DNA from: Planotetraspora mira
GTDB taxonomy: Bacteria; Actinomycetota; Actinomycetes; Streptosporangiales; Streptosporangiaceae
Reading direction: 5' to 3'
Length of the DNA stretch: 64,000 nucleotides
Assembly: GCF_016863275.1 (NCBI RefSeq)
Contig: NZ_BOOO01000020.1
Location: 186,001-250,000 of the forward strand
Made by a program: the position numbers and the translations under genes. Within the stretch, counting starts at the first letter, position 1. Each line of letters begins with the position of its first letter. Shown piece by piece: positions 7,851 through 21,841 of the stretch. Below the pieces are notes generated by a model. It was not told the DNA's origin. It did no database searches and saw nothing but the letters and a program-made list of their open reading frames with translations.

Positions 7851-8585
7851 TCAGGGGGTTCGGCGGCGGAGGGTGGCGGCGCCAAGGATGAGGGCGAGCA
7901 GGGCCGAGCCCGCCACGACCGTCACGTCACGCCAGAACTCGCCCCCCAGCTCACCGCCGATGACGACGTCCTTCATCCCCTCGATGGCGTACGACATCGG
8001 CAGGACGTTGGAGATCCACTCCAGAACGGTGGCCATCTGGTCGCGCGGGACCAGGATCCCGCCGAGCAGGAGTTGGGGGATCATGACCACCGGCATGAAC
8101 TGCACGGCCTGGAACTCACTGCGCGCGAAGGCGCTGCAGAACAGCCCGAGCGCCGTGCCCAGCAGGGCGTTGAGCAGCGCGATCACGACCAGCGACCACA
8201 ACGGCCCGGCCAGGTCGAACCCGAGCCACGTCAGCGAGACGGTCAGCGCGATGGCCACCTGGACGCAGGCCATCAGGCCGAACGCGATGCCGTATCCGAG
8301 GAGCAGATCGAGCTTGCCCAGCGGCGTGGCCATCAGCCGCTCCAGCGTGCCCGACGTCCGTTCCCGCAGAGTGGCGATGGAGGTGACCAGGAACATCACG
8401 AGGAAGGGGAAGACGCACAGCAGGATCGGCGCCCACGCGCCGAACGAGCGCTGATCGTCGATCACGTAGTAGAGCAGGATGATCACAAGGGTGGGCACCA
8501 GCGCCATCAGCGCGACCGTGCGGTGGTCGTGGCGCAGCTGGGTCAGGATCCGCCGCGCCGTCGCAAGGGTGATCGCGGGGTTCAT
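7851..8585 (-). CDS. ABC-2 type transporter permease
   Basis: 244 aa with six predicted membrane helices and the ABC-2 family pattern: helix 1 at about 24-42, the conserved TLRERTSGTLERLMATPL cytoplasmic segment between helices 2 and 3, then FARSEFQAVQFMPVVMIPQLLLGG before helix 5. Its start overlaps the ATPase stop by 4 bp (8582-8585). With that ATPase it forms a DrrAB-like two-gene exporter of the kind used for antibiotics, lipids or polysaccharides. The substrate cannot be inferred. Its stop lies 24 bp from the last core of repeat array 2. Confidence 0.92.
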   Translation of the reverse strand: MNPAITLATARRILTQLRHDHRTVALMALVPTLVIILLYYVIDDQRSFGAWAPILLCVFPFLVMFLVTSIATLRERTSGTLERLMATPLGKLDLLLGYGIAFGLMACVQVAIALTVSLTWLGFDLAGPLWSLVVIALLNALLGTALGLFCSAFARSEFQAVQFMPVVMIPQLLLGGILVPRDQMATVLEWISNVLPMSYAIEGMKDVVIGGELGGEFWRDVTVVAGSALLALILGAATLRRRTP

Positions 8586-9310
8586 GCCGCCGTCCTCTCC
8601 TCCATGAGGCGCAGGAACGCCTCTTCCAGATCCGTCGTGCGCGTGTGCTCGCGCAGCTCATGCGGGGTGTCGTCGGCGAGGATCTCCCCTTCGCGCATCA
8701 CGATGAGCCGCTGGCACCGGGCGGCCTCGTCCATCACGTGGCTGGAGACGATGAGCGTCACGCCGCGGTCGGCCAGGCTCTGGAACAGCCGCCACAGCTC
8801 CTGGCGCAGGACGGGGTCGAGCCCGACGGTCGGCTCGTCGAGCACGACGAGTTCGGGGCTGCCCAGCAGGGCCACGGCGAGGCTGGCCCGGTTGAGCTGG
8901 CCGCCGGAGAGCGTCCCACCGAGCTGGCCGGCGACGCTGGAGAGGCCGACCTCCTCGATCACCCGGTCCACGTCCGATTTCGGCGCCTTCAGCACGGCCG
9001 CGAAGTAGCGGAGGTTCTCCACCACCGACAGATCCCGGTAGACGGCCGGGTTCTGGGTGGAGTAACCGATCATGCGCCTGAGGGAGGGGTCGCCGGCGGG
9101 CCTGCCGAGCACGGTGACCTGTCCCCCGGTCACGATCTGCACGCCGACGATCGCGCGCATCAGCGTGGTCTTCCCGCAACCGCTGGGGCCGAGCAGCCCC
9201 GTCACCTGGCCGCGCGGCACCTCGAAGGTGAGCCCGTGCAGCACCTCGACCCCACCACGGACGACCCTCAGGTCCCGTACGGCGATCGCGGGTTCCGATA
9301 AATTCATCAT
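8582..9310 (-). CDS. ABC transporter ATPase (DrrA/CcmA-like)
   Basis: 242 aa. Walker A GPSGCGKT, signature LSGGQLNR and Walker B LVVLDEPTVGLDP are intact, as is the H-loop histidine in SSHVMDE. It is the energy-coupling subunit for the ABC-2 permease encoded downstream with a 4-bp overlap. Two ATG codons in tandem open the frame (9305-9310), without a strong Shine-Dalgarno sequence. The upstream 95 bp contain an A/T-rich stretch (TGTTGAAATTAAGG) suitable for a promoter. No regulator is adjacent. Confidence 0.92.
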   Translation of the reverse strand: MMNLSEPAIAVRDLRVVRGGVEVLHGLTFEVPRGQVTGLLGPSGCGKTTLMRAIVGVQIVTGGQVTVLGRPAGDPSLRRMIGYSTQNPAVYRDLSVVENLRYFAAVLKAPKSDVDRVIEEVGLSSVAGQLGGTLSGGQLNRASLAVALLGSPELVVLDEPTVGLDPVLRQELWRLFQSLADRGVTLIVSSHVMDEAARCQRLIVMREGEILADDTPHELREHTRTTDLEEAFLRLMEERTAA

Positions 9311-9405
9311 GTGTTGAAATTAAGGCTTCACCCGTCGACCGTCAACAGCCGGGAAGGTCTGCCCTCCAGGTGAACTCGGGCCGCCGCTCATCCGTTGTCG
9401 GGGGT

Positions 9406-9840
9406 ATGGGAAAGCTCTGGCTCGCGGCACTCCTGTTCCTGGCGGTGGCCTGCGGAGAGACGCCGTCGACGTCGGCGTCGGCCTCGCCGGAACAGCCCGT
9501 CGGCGTTCCCGTGAGCTCCGGCGGCGCGGCGCCGTCACCGTCCGCGGTCACTCCCGTGGGCAACACGATCAACCCGCGCAAGGTCCCCTGGATCAGCGCG
9601 ACGCCCACGGACGACGGCAAGGCTCTGGACGTCGTCTGGTGGTCGGGCGTCGAGCCGTGCAACATGCTCGACCGGGTCGAGGTGGCGGAGACCGCCGACA
9701 CGGTCGCGGTCACGCTCTGGGAAGGCCACGACCGGCGCCAGCCTGACGCGGTGTGCATCGACATCGCGATCCAGAAGCAGACGCGGGTCCGGCTCCCCGC
9801 CCCTCTCGGAGACCGCAAGGTGGTCGACGGCGCCCGCTGA
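9406..9840 (+). CDS. Small conserved actinobacterial lipoprotein
   Basis: 144 aa from ATG 9406; an in-frame GTG at 9370 would only add a hydrophilic stub before the signal peptide. The N-terminus is a short lipoprotein signal (GKLWLAALLFLAVAC) with lipobox AVAC. After a Ser/Pro/Ala-rich linker comes a compact domain around WWSGVEPCNMLDRVEVAET and a terminal GDRKVVDG motif. I recall similar small secreted proteins of unknown function in other actinomycetes. It is isolated between the ABC exporter (divergent) and the dnaK promoter, so context gives no clue. Confidence 0.75.
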   Translation: MGKLWLAALLFLAVACGETPSTSASASPEQPVGVPVSSGGAAPSPSAVTPVGNTINPRKVPWISATPTDDGKALDVVWWSGVEPCNMLDRVEVAETADTVAVTLWEGHDRRQPDAVCIDIAIQKQTRVRLPAPLGDRKVVDGAR

Positions 9841-9948
9841 CGCCGTTCCCGAAACCTCCTCCGACCTGCCTGTACGGCCCCGCCGTCCAGGCCGTTGCGA
9901 CCTTGATGAATCCTTGCCGAGATCGGGAAGAATTCCGCGCGTGGCGGG

Positions 9949-9969
9949 GTTGAGCCTCCTAGACTCAAG
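9949..9969. promoter_or_regulatory. HAIR element 1 (HspR operator) upstream of dnaK
   Basis: GTTGAGC, seven spacer bases, ACTCAAG: close to the HspR-associated inverted repeat CTTGAGT-N7-ACTCAAG, with one perfect arm. It lies five bases upstream of the -35 hexamer of the dnaK promoter. The repressor HspR is encoded in the same operon (13838-14185). Confidence 0.85.
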
Positions 9970-9973
9970 ACGT

Positions 9974-12565
<2,592 letters not shown>

Positions 12566-12575
12566 ACAACCGGAA

Positions 12576-12607
12576 GCCTCTCCCGATCGGGCAAGATCGG
12601 GAGAGGC
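12576..12607 (+). terminator. Perfect 13-bp stem-loop between grpE and dnaJ
   Basis: GCCTCTCCCGATC pairs without mismatch with GATCGGGAGAGGC across a six-base loop (GGGCAA). No U-run follows, and dnaJ continues on the same strand 38 bp later, so it may act as a partial terminator or an mRNA-processing or stability element that sets the grpE/dnaJ ratio. Confidence 0.6.
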
Positions 12608-12645
12608 GACCAGTGATTCCCCTTTTCGTACGAAGGAAGCGATAG

Positions 12646-13833
12646 ATGAGCACCAAGGACTACTTGGAGAAGGACTACTACGCCGTCCTTGGTGTGCCCA
12701 AGAGCGCGACCGGCGAGGACATCAAGAAGGCCTACCGGAAGCTCGCCCGCAAGTACCACCCCGACGCCAACCAGGGCGACACCCAGACCGAGGAGAAGTT
12801 CAAGGAGGTCTCCGAGGCCTACGACGTCCTGTCCGACACCAAGCGGCGCAAGGAGTACGACGAGGCCCGCACCCTGTTCGGCTCGGGCGTCGGCGGTTAC
12901 ACGGGCGCGGGCGGCCAGCGGGGAGGCTTCAACTTCGACTTCGGCGACCTGTTCTCCGGAAGCGGCACCGGTCAGGGCCAGCAGCCGGGCGCGGGCGACC
13001 GCCTGGGCGACCTGTTCGGCGGTCTGTTCAACCGCGGCGGCGGCGCCACACGTACGACCACGCAGCGGCCCCGCCGCGGCCAGGACATCGAGTCGGAGGT
13101 CACCCTCTCCTTCAGCGAGGCGGTCGACGGCACGACGGTGTCCCTCAGGCTGACCAGTTCGTCGGCCTGCACGGCGTGCGGCGGAACCGGAGCCAAGGCG
13201 GGCACCACCCCCCGGGTGTGCCCCACGTGTGAGGGCACCGGGGCGGCCAGCCGCAACCTCGGCAACTTCGCCTTCTCCGAGCCCTGCCGCGACTGCCGCG
13301 GCCGAGGGCTTCTGGTCGACGACCCCTGCCCGGTCTGCGAGGGAAGCGGACGCGGCAAGAGCACCCGCACCATCCAGGCCCGCATCCCCGCGGGCGTCGG
13401 GGACGCCCAGCGGATCCGGCTCAAGGGAAAGGGCGCGCCGGGCGAGAACGGCGGCCCCGCGGGCGACCTCTACGTGCAGGTCCATGTGAAGCCGCACGCC
13501 GTCTTCGGGCGCAGCGGGGAGAACCTCACGATCAATGTGCCCGTCACCTTCCCGGAGGCCGCGCTCGGAGCCGAGATCAAGGTTCCGACCCTCAGCGGCA
13601 TGCCGGTCACTCTCCGTATCCCGGAGGGCACGCCCAACGGCCGCACGTTCCGCGTCCGCGGTCGCGGAGCCGCCCGCAAGGACGGCACCAAGGGTGACCT
13701 GCTGGTCACCGTCCAGGTGGCGGTGCCGCACGACCTTGACGACAAGGCCCGCGCGGCGCTCGAGGAGTTCCGGAACGCGACGGAGGGCGCCGACCTCCGT
13801 GACGAGTTGATCAAGCAGTCCAGAAGCGAGTGA
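12646..13833 (+). CDS. dnaJ: Chaperone DnaJ (type I Hsp40)
   Basis: 395 aa. J domain with HPD at about residues 41-43 (RKYHPDANQ), Gly/Phe-rich linker, four CxxCxGxG zinc motifs ([32 protein letters not shown]) and the C-terminal substrate-binding domain. It stimulates DnaK ATPase activity and delivers clients. The N-terminal [17 protein letters not shown] is typical of the operon-encoded actinobacterial DnaJ1. AAGGAAG precedes the ATG. hspR starts 4 bp after its stop. Confidence 0.97.
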   Translation: MSTKDYLEKDYYAVLGVPKSATGEDIKKAYRKLARKYHPDANQGDTQTEEKFKEVSEAYDVLSDTKRRKEYDEARTLFGSGVGGYTGAGGQRGGFNFDFGDLFSGSGTGQGQQPGAGDRLGDLFGGLFNRGGGATRTTTQRPRRGQDIESEVTLSFSEAVDGTTVSLRLTSSSACTACGGTGAKAGTTPRVCPTCEGTGAASRNLGNFAFSEPCRDCRGRGLLVDDPCPVCEGSGRGKSTRTIQARIPAGVGDAQRIRLKGKGAPGENGGPAGDLYVQVHVKPHAVFGRSGENLTINVPVTFPEAALGAEIKVPTLSGMPVTLRIPEGTPNGRTFRVRGRGAARKDGTKGDLLVTVQVAVPHDLDDKARAALEEFRNATEGADLRDELIKQSRSE

Positions 13834-13837
13834 GCCG

Positions 13838-14185
13838 ATGGATGCGAATTTCTTCAATCTGTCCGACGACACTCCGGTCTATGTGATCTCAGTGGCCGCC
13901 CAGCTGTCGGGGCTGCACCCGCAGACCCTGCGCCAGTACGACCGGCTCGGGCTCGTGAGCCCGGGCCGCTCGGCGGGGCGCGGGCGGCTCTACTCCACGA
14001 GGGACATCGTGCTGCTGCGCGAGGTCCAGAGGCTCTCCCAGGAAGACGGCATCAACCTGGCCGGCATCAAGCGCATCCTCGAACTCGAGACCGAGACCAT
14101 GCGCCTGCGCGACGAGGTGTCCCGGCTCCGGGGAGAGCTGGCCATGATGCGGGCTCTGATCCGCTACGAACTGCCTCCTGCCTGA
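13838..14185 (+). CDS. hspR: Heat shock repressor HspR (MerR family)
   Basis: 115 aa. N-terminal MerR-type winged helix with [20 protein letters not shown] (recognition helix) and [11 protein letters not shown], followed by a C-terminal coiled coil rich in Leu, Glu and Arg. HspR represses dnaK operons by binding HAIR repeats with DnaK as co-repressor, and two such repeats lie in front of dnaK. It is co-transcribed with the chaperones it controls, giving a feedback loop. Confidence 0.95.
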   Translation: MDANFFNLSDDTPVYVISVAAQLSGLHPQTLRQYDRLGLVSPGRSAGRGRLYSTRDIVLLREVQRLSQEDGINLAGIKRILELETETMRLRDEVSRLRGELAMMRALIRYELPPA

Positions 14186-14213
14186 TCTTCCGAAGCGAGG
14201 GCATCGAACACAT

Positions 14214-16799
<2,586 letters not shown>

Positions 16800-16896
16800 G
16801 GTCTTCGCCACCATTGAGGCAAGCCGACCCCCGTGTTTTCCCTCGCTGCTACGTTCGGCGTTCGTCGGAATACCGTAAGCAACCAGGGGGACGTGG

Positions 16897-18174
16897 ATGT
16901 CCAGGACATCACGAAGTATGCGGGGGCGGTGCGTCGTTCTGGCGGCGGTCACCGCTGGGGTGAGCTGGCTCGCGACCGGTCACGCGATGGCGGACGGCAC
17001 GACCATGACCGATGCCTGCAAGCCGCATAACCAGAGCTCGCCGGCGAACCTGAACACTCTCACTCCGCCAAGCGGAGTGCTCAGCATCGCCGACACCGCA
17101 GGGGCCGCAGCCGCACACGGGTTGCCCTCCATGCCCGGCCGGCCGGCCACCACACCCGACGGCGACACGCCCAAGGGCGGCACCCCCAAGGGGGGCACTG
17201 CCAAGGGCGGCGCAGCGCAGGGCGGGGCTGCCAAGGGCGGCGCAGCGCAGGGCGGCACTGCCAAGGGCGGGGCAGCGCAGGGCGGGACCGCCAAGGACGG
17301 CGCGGCGCAGGGCGGCACTGGCAAGGGCGGCGCGGCGAAGGGTGTTCAGGGTGCCCCGGGCAAGTCCGCCGCAGGCCGCCCGAGGACGCTTCCGGCCCCC
17401 GCGCCCGACGCGTCGACGGTGCTGCCGGCGATGCCGAACAGCAAGAAGGCGGCTCCCGCGGGAGCGCAGACGGCGCCTCAGGCCGTGTCCAAGGCAGTGC
17501 CCGGCGAGATGCCGAACCCGGCTCCGGCGGTGGACGCGGCGCAGTCCGTGGCCAAGCAGGCCGCGACAGGGGCCTCCGCCGCGACCGAGGCGGCCCAGCC
17601 GTCGACGACGGTTCCCATGGTTCCCCTCATGGCCATCGCTCCGGCACGCCCGGGCGTGATGCACCAGGCGTGCACTCCGGTGAAGGCAGCGAACGAGCAC
17701 AACCCCAAGGGCCGTGACTCGGCCGCGGACGGGCGTGGAAAGAACGACAAGTCGTCATCCCGTTCGGGCGCCGAGTTCCTCCCGGCTCATCCCCACGGCC
17801 GTCCCCACCACAAGGCGCCGTCGGCCGTCATCCAGCCGGGGGACAAGCAGCACGGCGGACAGAACGCGATGACACCCGCCGGCCCGGGCCGTCCGGCTCA
17901 CCCGAACTCCGGCGCCCAGGAGGCCGCCGGAGCCAAGGGCAAGCAGGCCGATCAGGGACGCGCACAGGGCCACCGGCGCCACGACGCGGACGCCAAGACC
18001 CGGTCCACGGAGGGCTCCAACACACGGACCGGCGTGGTGCACCCGAAGGCGCCGGCACACCCGAACGGCGCCGTACCGAACGATCTCACCGCCCCCGCTC
18101 TGGCCAAGGCCGCGGACACGCGCTCGGTGACCAGGCTCGCGAACAACGCGACCGACAGCACGATCCTGCCCTGA
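16897..18174 (+). CDS. Secreted low-complexity protein with pentapeptide repeats
   Basis: 425 aa. A signal peptide (positive MSRTSRSMRGR, hydrophobic VVLAAVTAGVSWLATG, cleavage near AMA-DG) is followed by a Pro/Ala/Lys/Gly-rich chain with no recognisable catalytic domain. Residues about 91-150 are twelve tandem five-residue units of the form (T/A)(P/A/G)(K/Q)GG. Two isolated Cys flank the central region (KPHNQ and TPVKA neighbourhoods). The composition suggests an extended cell-wall or matrix protein. GGGGG lies just upstream of the start. Codon usage is normal for the window, so this is a real gene; its function is unknown. Confidence 0.75.
   Translation: MSRTSRSMRGRCVVLAAVTAGVSWLATGHAMADGTTMTDACKPHNQSSPANLNTLTPPSGVLSIADTAGAAAAHGLPSMPGRPATTPDGDTPKGGTPKGGTAKGGAAQGGAAKGGAAQGGTAKGGAAQGGTAKDGAAQGGTGKGGAAKGVQGAPGKSAAGRPRTLPAPAPDASTVLPAMPNSKKAAPAGAQTAPQAVSKAVPGEMPNPAPAVDAAQSVAKQAATGASAATEAAQPSTTVPMVPLMAIAPARPGVMHQACTPVKAANEHNPKGRDSAADGRGKNDKSSSRSGAEFLPAHPHGRPHHKAPSAVIQPGDKQHGGQNAMTPAGPGRPAHPNSGAQEAAGAKGKQADQGRAQGHRRHDADAKTRSTEGSNTRTGVVHPKAPAHPNGAVPNDLTAPALAKAADTRSVTRLANNATDSTILP
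17167..17346 (+). repeat. 15-bp in-frame tandem repeat, twelve units
   Basis: Twelve consecutive 15-bp units encode TPKGG, TPKGG, TAKGG, AAQGG, AAKGG, AAQGG, TAKGG, AAQGG, TAKDG, AAQGG, TGKGG and AAKGV. The alternating K and Q units imply that a 30-bp double unit was itself duplicated. Copy number is likely to vary between strains. Confidence 0.92.
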
Positions 18175-18193
18175 GCAGAAGGACTGAGGACGA

Positions 18194-18224
18194 TCCCGGC
18201 CGTACGACTTCGTACCGGCCGGGA
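18194..18224. terminator. Hairpin terminator after the secreted repeat protein
   Basis: TCCCGGCCGTACG pairs with CGTACCGGCCGGGA with one bulged base and a short loop. It lies 20 bp after the stop of the plus-strand gene and about 60 bp from the end of the convergent minus-strand gene, so it can serve both. Confidence 0.55.
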
Positions 18225-18286
18225 CGGAAGGGGGCCGTATGCCGCGCGGCCCCTTTTTCATCGCCGCCCCTCAGCCCGCACCGGAC

Positions 18287-18823
18287 TCAGCGGGTGACGT
18301 CGAGCAACGCGTCGAGATCGTCCTCAGGCAGTCCCAGGTCGACCCGGATGCGGTAGCGGGTGCGCAGCAGCACCTCCCGCATCGTGGAGCCCGCCGCGCA
18401 GGCGCGGACCCCTTCGGTCGCCCACTCGTGGGCGCCCTGCAGATCTCCGTACGCGACCAGCGTCTCGGCGACGGTGAGCGCCGTCGCGGGATTCCATTGC
18501 CCGGTCTTGATGTCCGCGATGACGGCCCGGGCCTCGTCGGAACGTTCTAGCTCGAAGAGCGTGTCGGCGATGCCCGACCGGGGATCGATCAGCACCTCGC
18601 CACCGTCGTCGACCGCGCTCTGGAACCGCTCGAGAGCGGTCACGGGCTGACCCGCCTGCCGCCACTCCTCCGCGGCCAGCACGAGAATCGCCGCCCTCGA
18701 CACCTCGCCGGACTCGTAGCCCTGGGCCAGCGCATCGAGTTGCGATGCGAGGGCACCGTGGTCATCGAGCAGGAGCGCCTGTTCGAGCAGTCGATCCAGC
18801 TGCTCATGCGTCACATGTGCCAC
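18287..18823 (-). CDS. TPR-like helical repeat protein of unknown function
   Basis: 178 aa if started at GTG 18821-18823; GTG 18812-18814 (VTHEQLDRLL) is also possible and upstream codons look non-coding. The chain is a regular series of amphipathic helix pairs, for example AILVLAAEEWRQAGQPVTAL, then ADTLFELERSDEARAVIADI and VAETLVAYGDLQGAHEWATEG, the spacing of tetratricopeptide repeats. No catalytic motif, signal or membrane segment. It is probably a cytoplasmic scaffold or regulator. Neighbouring genes give no pathway. Confidence 0.7.
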   Translation of the reverse strand: MAHVTHEQLDRLLEQALLLDDHGALASQLDALAQGYESGEVSRAAILVLAAEEWRQAGQPVTALERFQSAVDDGGEVLIDPRSGIADTLFELERSDEARAVIADIKTGQWNPATALTVAETLVAYGDLQGAHEWATEGVRACAAGSTMREVLLRTRYRIRVDLGLPEDDLDALLDVTR

Positions 18824-18985
18824 AGAGCCGAGGCTACCGACCTCGGCCGGTCTTTGCAGGGACAACGGCAGGCATTCACGAAGCAACGATTAGTACACGT
18901 TCGCACACGAATCGTGTCTCAGTGCAGCTGACCGGGCATATTGCCCGCGCTGTGCTAATCGGAGCTGGCGGAGGGCTGACAGGTC

Positions 18986-19444
18986 ATGTCCAAGCGGGTG
19001 ATGGTGACTCTTGCTTCCGCCGCAGTGCTGTCCGCAGTCGTTCCCGGTATCGCCGGCTATGTGACCGCGCAGTTCGAGGCGCTCGACCAGGCACGCAAGG
19101 ACCTCGCGCGGCTCCAGTCCCAGCTCCGCATGGTCGAGTTGAACGTCGAGCCCGCCGCGGCCGTGCCATGCGGTCCCGGGACGTCCTCGGACGACAACAT
19201 GCGGGAACTGCAGGTCCCCCGGCACACGCATGTCAGGCCCTGGCACAACTCGGCCTACATGCAGGCGATGCCGCCCTCGATATGGAGTTCGCTGGAGGTG
19301 CCGAACATCGCACGCCCGGCGGTCTCCCCCTGGCCTCGCGAGCTGGCCCACCAGCCGTTCCGCTTCGAGCGGAGCGTCAGGGCGCCCCGCGACTGGCCTC
19401 ACGATCATTCCGGCTGGGACGATCGCAGCTGGCGCGAGAGGTAA
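18986..19444 (+). CDS. Membrane-anchored or exported protein of unknown function
   Basis: 152 aa. ATG 18986 follows GGAGG (18969-18973). The N-terminus is positively charged and then hydrophobic (about 5-27), with no clear cleavage site, so it may be a signal anchor. A coiled-coil-like stretch FEALDQARKDLARLQSQLRM follows, then a Pro/Trp/His-rich tail (WPHDHSGWDDRSWRER) that resembles no family I recognise. Its last 40 bp overlap, antisense, the end of the TetR gene. Confidence 0.55.
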   Translation: MSKRVMVTLASAAVLSAVVPGIAGYVTAQFEALDQARKDLARLQSQLRMVELNVEPAAAVPCGPGTSSDDNMRELQVPRHTHVRPWHNSAYMQAMPPSIWSSLEVPNIARPAVSPWPRELAHQPFRFERSVRAPRDWPHDHSGWDDRSWRER

Positions 19445-20106
19445 CCGCGGACGAGTTGTCGCGCCTCGGCGACGATCTCCGGCGCCCCCGAGGAGTCGTG
19501 CCGGAAGGCGAGTTTGAGGACGGCGTCACCCGCCTCGGCGGCCACGAGGATGGCACGGTCCACGTCTTCGCTGTCGAGCAGGCCGAACTCTTCCAGCAGC
19601 AGCGCACGCAGGCGCCCGGCTATCACGGTGTTGTTGTCCGCCACCGAGTCGGGCACGTCGAGCCCCTCGACGTCGCCGAAGTTGAGCGAGCGGAACCCGG
19701 GGACCGTTCTGTGGAGGTCGACGTACTCGTCGATGATCGCATCCACCGCCTCCCACCAACCGCCGTAGTCGTCGGTGATGAAGCGGCGGCCGACCCTGGT
19801 CACGAACAGCTCGAGATTCCTCCGGGTCAGCGCCTGGCTCAGGGCCCGTTTGTCCGGGAAGAACTGGTAGACGGATCCGATCGCGACACCGGCGCGCTCG
19901 GCGACGCGGGTGGTCGAGAGCGCCTCGTAGCCGCCCTCGTCCAGCAACTCGGCGCAGGCGTCGAGCATCCGCTCGACTCTGCGGGCGCTCCTGCGTTGCG
20001 AAGGGCGCCGGCGCAGGGGTCCGGCGGGAACCGACGGCTCCTGCCCACCGACAGAAGAACGTTCCACATCCTGTACGCGCTGGCTGGACACATACCCATC
20101 TTGCAC
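19405..20106 (-). CDS. TetR-family transcriptional regulator
   Basis: 233 aa from GTG 20104-20106; GTG codons at positions 6 and 14 are alternative starts and none has a strong ribosome site. The TetR helix-turn-helix is clear: RRVERMLDACAELLDEGGYE then TTRVAERAGVAIGSVYQFFP and KRALSQAL. The C-terminal ligand domain is unclassified. No palindromic operator is obvious nearby and no transporter is adjacent, so its target is unknown. It is convergent with, and overlaps by 40 bp, the exported protein gene at 18986. Confidence 0.88.
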   Translation of the reverse strand: MQDGYVSSQRVQDVERSSVGGQEPSVPAGPLRRRPSQRRSARRVERMLDACAELLDEGGYEALSTTRVAERAGVAIGSVYQFFPDKRALSQALTRRNLELFVTRVGRRFITDDYGGWWEAVDAIIDEYVDLHRTVPGFRSLNFGDVEGLDVPDSVADNNTVIAGRLRALLLEEFGLLDSEDVDRAILVAAEAGDAVLKLAFRHDSSGAPEIVAEARQLVRGYLSRQLRSSQPE

Positions 20107-20166
20107 GCGGATGCCGCCGAGGTCAGGCCTTACTCATGAGTCGCATGGAAATGCCGTGGCGTTCCC

Positions 20167-21249
20167 TCAGGGCGTGGCGTCGAGACCCGCGCAGCCGCGC
20201 AGGTTCCGGTAGTTCGCGATGCCTCGCTGCTTGGCCGCACCGGTCTCCACAATGGGGATTCCGCCGCTGATCCGCGCGGGGGTCCACTGGTCCTTGAGGA
20301 CCTTTCTGCCATTGATCGTCAACGTCAGCACGCCCGTCCTGCCGGTCTCGGGACCGGAGTTGTAGAACGCGAAATTGCCCAGGCCGTAATGCACGTAGGC
20401 GCCGTCGTGATATCCGCCGCCGAGCAGGACGTGCGCGTGGCTGCCGACGATGACGTCGGCGCCCGCCGCCTCGAGCGCGTCCGCCAGGGACCGCTGGACG
20501 GATGTGGGGCAGGCGGCCAGTTCTGTGCCCCAGTGCAGGAAAACGATCACCGTGTCGGAGTTCTTCCGGGCCTGCCGTACAGCCTGGATCAGGCGCGGTT
20601 CGTTCTTCGCCGAGGCGAGGCCGCCCTTGGCCGCGGTGGCCGTCCACGCCTGGACGAACTCGTCGTCGAGGACCTGCGTCGCGCCGATCAGGGACACCCG
20701 GTTTCCCTTGACCGTGACCCGGTACGGGCGGTAGGCCGCCGCCTCGTCCTTGCCGATGCCGACCACGGGGAACTTGCTCTGCTTGATCGCGCCGAGAGTG
20801 TCCCGCAGGCCGCTCTCCATGTAGTCCATGCCGTGGTTGTTGGCCATCGTGACCACGTCGACCCCGGCCGCCTTCAGCGCCGTGAAGGCCGTGGCCGGCG
20901 CCCGGAAGGTGTACTGCTTGCCCGGGGCGGGCGTCCCACCGGTGGTGATGGCCGTCTCCAGGTTGAGCGCGGTGAGGTCGGCCTTGCGCAGCACGCTGGC
21001 GATCGGGCCGAGAGCCGTACTCGGGTTGCTGTCGAGGCGGCCGCGGAGCACGCCCTCGAAATGGACGTCTCCGGCGAAGGAGATCGTAAACGGCCGGCGC
21101 GCCGGCTTGGGGGGAGGCGGCTTGGAGGGGGTCACGGTCGCCTCCTGCTCCACCGGACTGGGCGCAGGCTGACCTTGCGCGGCCGAACAGCCGGCGAGGA
21201 ACAGGACGAGAGCGGGGAGGAGGGCTCGGGGTCTCACGTCTGCGAGCAT
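20167..21249 (-). CDS. CapA-family metallophosphatase-like lipoprotein
   Basis: 360 aa from ATG 21247-21249, which places a lipoprotein signal at the N-terminus (RALLPALVLFLAGC, lipobox LAGC). After a Pro-rich linker the CapA/PgsA domain shows FAGDVHFEG, LNLETAI, MANNHGMDY, FLHWGTE and VGSHAHVLLGG, the metal-ligand motifs of this calcineurin-like family. Members take part in poly-gamma-glutamate or capsule assembly, but many are isolated and unassigned, as here. It is divergent from furA. Confidence 0.88.
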   Translation of the reverse strand: MLADVRPRALLPALVLFLAGCSAAQGQPAPSPVEQEATVTPSKPPPPKPARRPFTISFAGDVHFEGVLRGRLDSNPSTALGPIASVLRKADLTALNLETAITTGGTPAPGKQYTFRAPATAFTALKAAGVDVVTMANNHGMDYMESGLRDTLGAIKQSKFPVVGIGKDEAAAYRPYRVTVKGNRVSLIGATQVLDDEFVQAWTATAAKGGLASAKNEPRLIQAVRQARKNSDTVIVFLHWGTELAACPTSVQRSLADALEAAGADVIVGSHAHVLLGGGYHDGAYVHYGLGNFAFYNSGPETGRTGVLTLTINGRKVLKDQWTPARISGGIPIVETGAAKQRGIANYRNLRGCAGLDATP

Positions 21250-21341
21250 GCCATCCCAGGTCGACGCGGGCGACTCGAAGGGATTTGTCACAGAAAACTG
21301 GGAGAGTTCCTTTACTTGAGTCATTCAGGTTTGATGCTAGC

Positions 21342-21782
21342 GTGGTTCATGTGGGAGATACCGTCCGACTTCGCCAAGCGGGACTGCGGGTGACCGCCGC
21401 CCGGCTGGCCATCTTGCAGACCGTGAGAAACGGCGACCACCTCGACGTGGAAACCATCCACCGGGGTGTCTGCGATCGCGTCGGCCAGGTCTCCCTGCAA
21501 GCCGTCTACGACTCGCTGAACGCGCTCCAGCGCGGCGGACTGCTCCGCCGCATCGAGCCCGCGGGAAGCCCCACTCGCTACGAGGCCAGGGTGGGCGACA
21601 ACCACCACCACCTCGTCTGCCGCGAGTGCGGAAGGGTCACAGACGTCGACTGTGCCGTCGGGCACGCCCCTTGCCTGGAACCCGTGTCCAACGCCGGCTT
21701 CCTGGTCGACGAGGCGGACGTCATCTACTGGGGGATCTGTCCCGGCTGCCGCAGCGTCACCACCGAAGTCGCGGGCCCTTGA
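21342..21782 (+). CDS. furA: Fur-family regulator next to catalase (FurA/CatR)
   Basis: 146 aa if read from GTG 21342; GTG 21351 (VGDTVRLRQAG) is possible. It has the Fur winged helix (RLRQAGLRVTAARLAILQ, VSLQAVYDSLNALQ) and the metal region DNHHHLVCRECG plus a second CPGC zinc pair. In actinomycetes and mycobacteria FurA-type regulators sit directly upstream of katA or katG and repress it until peroxide oxidises them. katA begins 59 bp downstream. No Shine-Dalgarno sequence precedes the start and the upstream 50 bp are A/T-rich, consistent with a leaderless, autoregulated transcript. Confidence 0.9.
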   Translation: MVHVGDTVRLRQAGLRVTAARLAILQTVRNGDHLDVETIHRGVCDRVGQVSLQAVYDSLNALQRGGLLRRIEPAGSPTRYEARVGDNHHHLVCRECGRVTDVDCAVGHAPCLEPVSNAGFLVDEADVIYWGICPGCRSVTTEVAGP

Positions 21783-21841
21783 TCAAGGGCCGCTCGCGTA
21801 TGGATCCGCATCTTTTGAAAGCACATCTCGGAGGGAACCCC

